A DNA stretch of 64,000 nucleotides from Endozoicomonas sp. NE40 (GTDB lineage: Bacteria; Pseudomonadota; Gammaproteobacteria; Pseudomonadales; Endozoicomonadaceae): assembly GCF_040549045.1 (NCBI RefSeq), contig NZ_JBEWTB010000002.1:4700501-4764500 (forward strand), in the 5' to 3' direction. The notes below the pieces were generated by a model. It searched no databases. It was not told the origin of the DNA and saw only the letters and a list, made by a program, of their open reading frames with translations. Positions 61,522 through 64,000 of this stretch are shown here, in pieces; the first letter of the stretch is position 1, and each line of letters begins with the position of its first letter. Made by a program: the position numbers and the translations under genes.

Positions 61522-62079
61522 TCCTGGCAATGTCTCAAAGGTGGCTTCTCATACAGAACTAGGTATTGAATCAGGAAAATATTAATAAGTTAATTAAACT
61601 ATTAATGAATAATAATTCTACTTGATAAAATTAAATTCATCATTGTTTTAATTAAGTCATTTCAAAACTGATCGCACGATCGTTATTCAGTATCAGACAT
61701 AGTGATCGATTGAAATAGAGTTTGGAATCACAGCCTGACACTTTCTGTTCCTCTACTCTGCTGAATCATTTCAGCATTCAGGGCAGTGATTCTAAAAACT
61801 ATCAATTATAAGGCTTCTATAGGTCAAACACTTTTCTCATCAGTATCGAAATCGAGGTCATCCTTTTCCACTCAAAGCTCATTCTTGCTTTCCAGTTCAG
61901 ACCTGTCAGATAAATTGACTACAACATGTAGCTGTCTCTGAGCAGAAGGCGGGAAGAGTAGAGCTGTGGCCTTGTTCATCGTTGGGTGAAAGCTGAGTGA
62001 AATACCCTGGTGAAAAATCAGGTTGATTTATCGTCGATTGAGAATGATAATAATTCTCATTATTGATGAGGAGGTTGTT
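61522..62079. other. AT-rich intergenic region ending in a Fur-controlled promoter
   Basis: No gene could be supported in these 558 bases. It holds short dyads (ATCGCACGATCGTTAT near 61670; GCTGAATCATTTCAGC near 61760) and, at its right end, the Fur box at 62043-62061 and the ribosome site GAGGAGG of the next gene. A regulatory small RNA could lie here, since iron-regulated promoters often drive such RNAs, but nothing specific identifies one. Confidence 0.45.
62039..62061 (+). promoter_or_regulatory. Strong Fur box
   Basis: TGATAATAATTCTCA at 62045-62059 matches the Fur 7-1-7 consensus at 13 of 14 arm positions. It overlaps a second perfect dyad, TGAGAAT (62039-62045) with ATTCTCA (62053-62059). 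Such overlapping dyads are typical of sites binding two Fur dimers. It lies about 20 bases before the start codon at 62080, so Fur would block the promoter or transcription start. Confidence 0.85.
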
Positions 62080-62592
62080 ATGGCACGTTGGCAAGACATC
62101 ACCCTTCAGGGGAATGAACACTATCGGCTGAGAGACTGGACTTCTGCTGAAGGCACTTATCTCGAGGCTGTAAAAGCAATTGAAGCCGAGTGGTTTGTCA
62201 AACTGGAAGACATCTCACTATTGATGGGGTGGATTGCTAATATGCACAACCTTGGCTGTCTGTATGAGCAGACCGAAAAAATCCAGCAAGCCAGTCACTA
62301 CTACCTGATGCCTTATCGCAGAGTTTTACTGCTTATGAAAGAGGACTGCTTTTCCATCGAATTTCAACACTCACTGCTCTATGCAATGCGCACTGTCGCA
62401 AAGGCTCTTCTGAGTTTTTCCCAGCGTTATCCGGTCTGTAAGTGCTGTGAAGGCAAAATGCTTGAGATCAGGAACTGGCTGGAACAATACCCTCAGCCAC
62501 AGATGATGTCGGCCTACAATTTATCGATTGAAAAGAGTGACCTGTTATCAGGTAAAAACATAAGTTATCACCGCAAACAGTCACTTCACTGA
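62080..62592 (+). CDS. Fur-controlled helical (TPR-like) protein of unknown function
   Basis: From ATG 62080 with GAGGAGG nine bases ahead the protein has 170 residues. The first 100 residues show two TPR-like helix pairs: GNEHYRLRDWTSAEGTYLEAVKA near 10-32 and WIANMHNLGCLYEQTEKIQQASHYYLMPYR near 50-80. The C-terminal part is helical with a CKCC cluster near 126-129. There is no leader. A Fur box covers the promoter, so it should be made when iron is scarce. The cysteines could bind metal. I do not recognise the family with confidence; small DUF2753-like proteins are a possibility. Confidence 0.75.
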   Translation: MARWQDITLQGNEHYRLRDWTSAEGTYLEAVKAIEAEWFVKLEDISLLMGWIANMHNLGCLYEQTEKIQQASHYYLMPYRRVLLLMKEDCFSIEFQHSLLYAMRTVAKALLSFSQRYPVCKCCEGKMLEIRNWLEQYPQPQMMSAYNLSIEKSDLLSGKNISYHRKQSLH

Positions 62593-62806
62593 TTCGGTTC
62601 TGAAGCGTTCACAGCGAGTCGCTGTTGCGTAAATTCTTACGTCGTGTGTCGTTCTTATCACAAATCAGAAAAGCTTAAAGGGTCAATTGAAGAAACATCT
62701 GGACGGGATGCGGTGTTTCTTCAATACTGGTATGCGCATCAGAAAACATCTGTCGCATTTAAAATCTGATTTATTCCACAATAAAAAAATGAGCAGGTAA
62801 ACGAAA

Positions 62807-64000
62807 ATGATCTATGAGCGTCCCGGTCACCCTGACTCCCCTGTCACCTTTAAAACCCGTTATGAAAACTACATTGGTGGAGAGTGGGTGCCTTCTGCAA
62901 AGGGCAAGTACTTTGAAAACATCACCCCGGTAACGGGTGAGGTGATATGTGAAGTGGCCCGATCGACGGAAGACGATATCAATCTGGCTCTGGATGCCGC
63001 TCATGCCGCTAAAGCGGGCTGGGGTAAAACGTCAGCTGCTGAGCGATCCAATATTTTGTTAAAGATTGCCGATCGTATTGAACAGAATCTGGAAAAGCTG
63101 GCGGTGGCTGAAACCTGGGACAATGGTAAAGGCATCAGGGAAACCCTGGCCGCTGATATACCCCTTGCTGTGGATCATTTTCGCTATTTCGCTGGCTGTA
63201 TTCGAGCGCAGGAAGGCAGTGCTGCTGATATCGACAGTTCGACCGTGTCCTATCATTTTTATGAACCTCTGGGTGTGGTCGGGCAAATTATTCCCTGGAA
63301 CTTTCCGTTGCTGATGGCCACCTGGAAACTGGCTCCGGCTCTTGCCGCTGGTAACTGCGTGGTTATGAAACCGGCAGAACAGACACCGGCTTCGATCATG
63401 GTTCTGATGGAACTGATTGGTGACCTGCTACCGCCTGGTGTAGTGAATATTGTGAATGGATATGGAGAGGAAGCGGGTGAAGCCCTGGCCACCAGCCAGC
63501 GGATTGCAAAAATTGCCTTTACCGGTTCAACGCCAGTGGGATCTCATATTCTCAAGTGTGCTGCAGAAAATATTATCCCTTCTACGGTTGAGCTGGGTGG
63601 TAAGTCGCCTAACATCTATTTTGAAGACGTTCTCCGGCAGGAAGATGAGTACCTGAGCAAGTGTGTTGAAGGGGCAGTTCTTGCCTTTTTCAACCAGGGT
63701 GAAGTCTGTACCTGTCCTTCGAGAGTGCTGATTCAGGAATCCATCTACGACGAATTTATTACAAAAGTCATTGAGCGGACAGGACATATCAAACAGGGCA
63801 ACCCCCTCGACACTGAAACCCAGCTGGGCGCCCAGGTTTCTCTGGAACAGTTCGACAAAATCATGAACTACCTGGAAATCGGCCGGAATGAAGGTGTGCA
63901 GTTCCTTATCGGTGGAGATAAAGAGGATATTGGTAAGGGGTATGAAAAAGGTTTCTATATTCAGCCTACCCTGGATGAAGGGCAGTAACGATATGCGGGT
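62807..64000 (+). pseudogene. Aldehyde dehydrogenase (AldB/ExaC type), frameshifted near the window edge
   Basis: The frame from ATG 62807 (AGG ribosome site) gives 393 residues of an NAD-dependent acetaldehyde-type dehydrogenase: YENYIGGEWVPS opening, IIPWNFPLLM near 160, the general-base Glu in ELGGKSPNI near 262, catalytic Cys in NQGEVCTCPS near 301, and GFYIQPTL near 383. It stops at TAA 63986, about 110 residues short of the usual 506. Removing one G from GGG at 63979-63981 gives EGSNDMRV, the exact family continuation (E. coli AldB: KGHNKMRV). So either the gene is broken by a one-base insertion or the sequence has an error. The 3' part lies outside the window. Confidence 0.85.

Noticed and set aside
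1..64000. CRISPR arrays, rRNA genes, prophage structural genes, secretion-system clusters
   Set aside because: No regularly spaced repeats, no rRNA-like sequence and no such gene clusters were seen in the window.

Overview
The window looks like chromosome of a free-living or animal-associated marine gammaproteobacterium with about 50% GC. The mix of gsk, pdxH, greB, grxA, ynjE and cobB of enteric type, a FabY-type ketosynthase of Pseudomonas type, a homogentisate pathway, and many secreted proteins without clear relatives fits the Oceanospirillales, and Endozoicomonas-like bacteria best. That placement is inferred from protein resemblance by eye; no search was run. Genes are dense and mostly single or in pairs. 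There is one tRNA gene (Pro-GGG), no rRNA and no CRISPR array.

Layout. 1-2.8 kb is accessory DNA: a large secreted protein running off the left edge, a 15-bp tandem repeat, a truncated phage/plasmid-type primase and tRNA-Pro. 2.9-9.7 kb holds a periplasmic cyclophilin, a three-domain rhodanese lipoprotein (YnjE), TmcA, a small secreted protein, GrxA, and a coupled pdxH-tus pair. 9.8-20.9 kb is metabolic: inosine-guanosine kinase, an acetolactate synthase-like/aldehyde dehydrogenase pair, an M16 protease lipoprotein, an enoyl-CoA hydratase-family protein, a deoxynucleoside kinase, a 31-residue lipoprotein and an exported CtlX-like hydrolase. 21-24.1 kb is a Fur-boxed feoABC operon whose 3' end is overlapped by a convergent methyltransferase/AraC-regulator pair. 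25.9-34.1 kb carries fabY, a DUF4139 protein, metY, cobB, an NCS1 permease and cysK. 34.2-42 kb carries an ammonium transporter-histidine kinase fusion, qmcA-nfeD, a secreted propeller-like protein and the homogentisate genes. 42-51.4 kb carries a K+ channel, a small cationic protein, a large nuclease-like lipoprotein, greB, DAHP synthase, and a divergent tauE/cysB pair. 51.5-53.6 kb contains a complete ISKra4-like insertion sequence (terminal repeats and 9-bp target duplication) next to a 168-bp palindromic repeat. 53.6-60.6 kb carries a peptide-binding protein, an MscS channel and an AsmA-family protein. 60.6-62.8 kb is AT-rich with two unrecognised genes, one under a near-perfect Fur box. 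The window ends in an aldehyde dehydrogenase with a one-base frameshift 20 bases from the edge.

Connections. Sulfur metabolism recurs (ynjE, metY, cysK, tauE, cysB), as do iron control (feoABC and the 62-kb gene, both with Fur boxes) and aromatic amino acid turnover (DAHP synthase, homogentisate dioxygenase, fumarylacetoacetase). The observations I rate most worth follow-up are the ammonium transporter-kinase fusion whose phospho-accepting histidine is an arginine, the Tus homologue coupled to pdxH, the Fur-boxed helical-repeat gene, the insertion sequence/palindrome junction, and the secreted proteins at 1, 38 and 44 kb.
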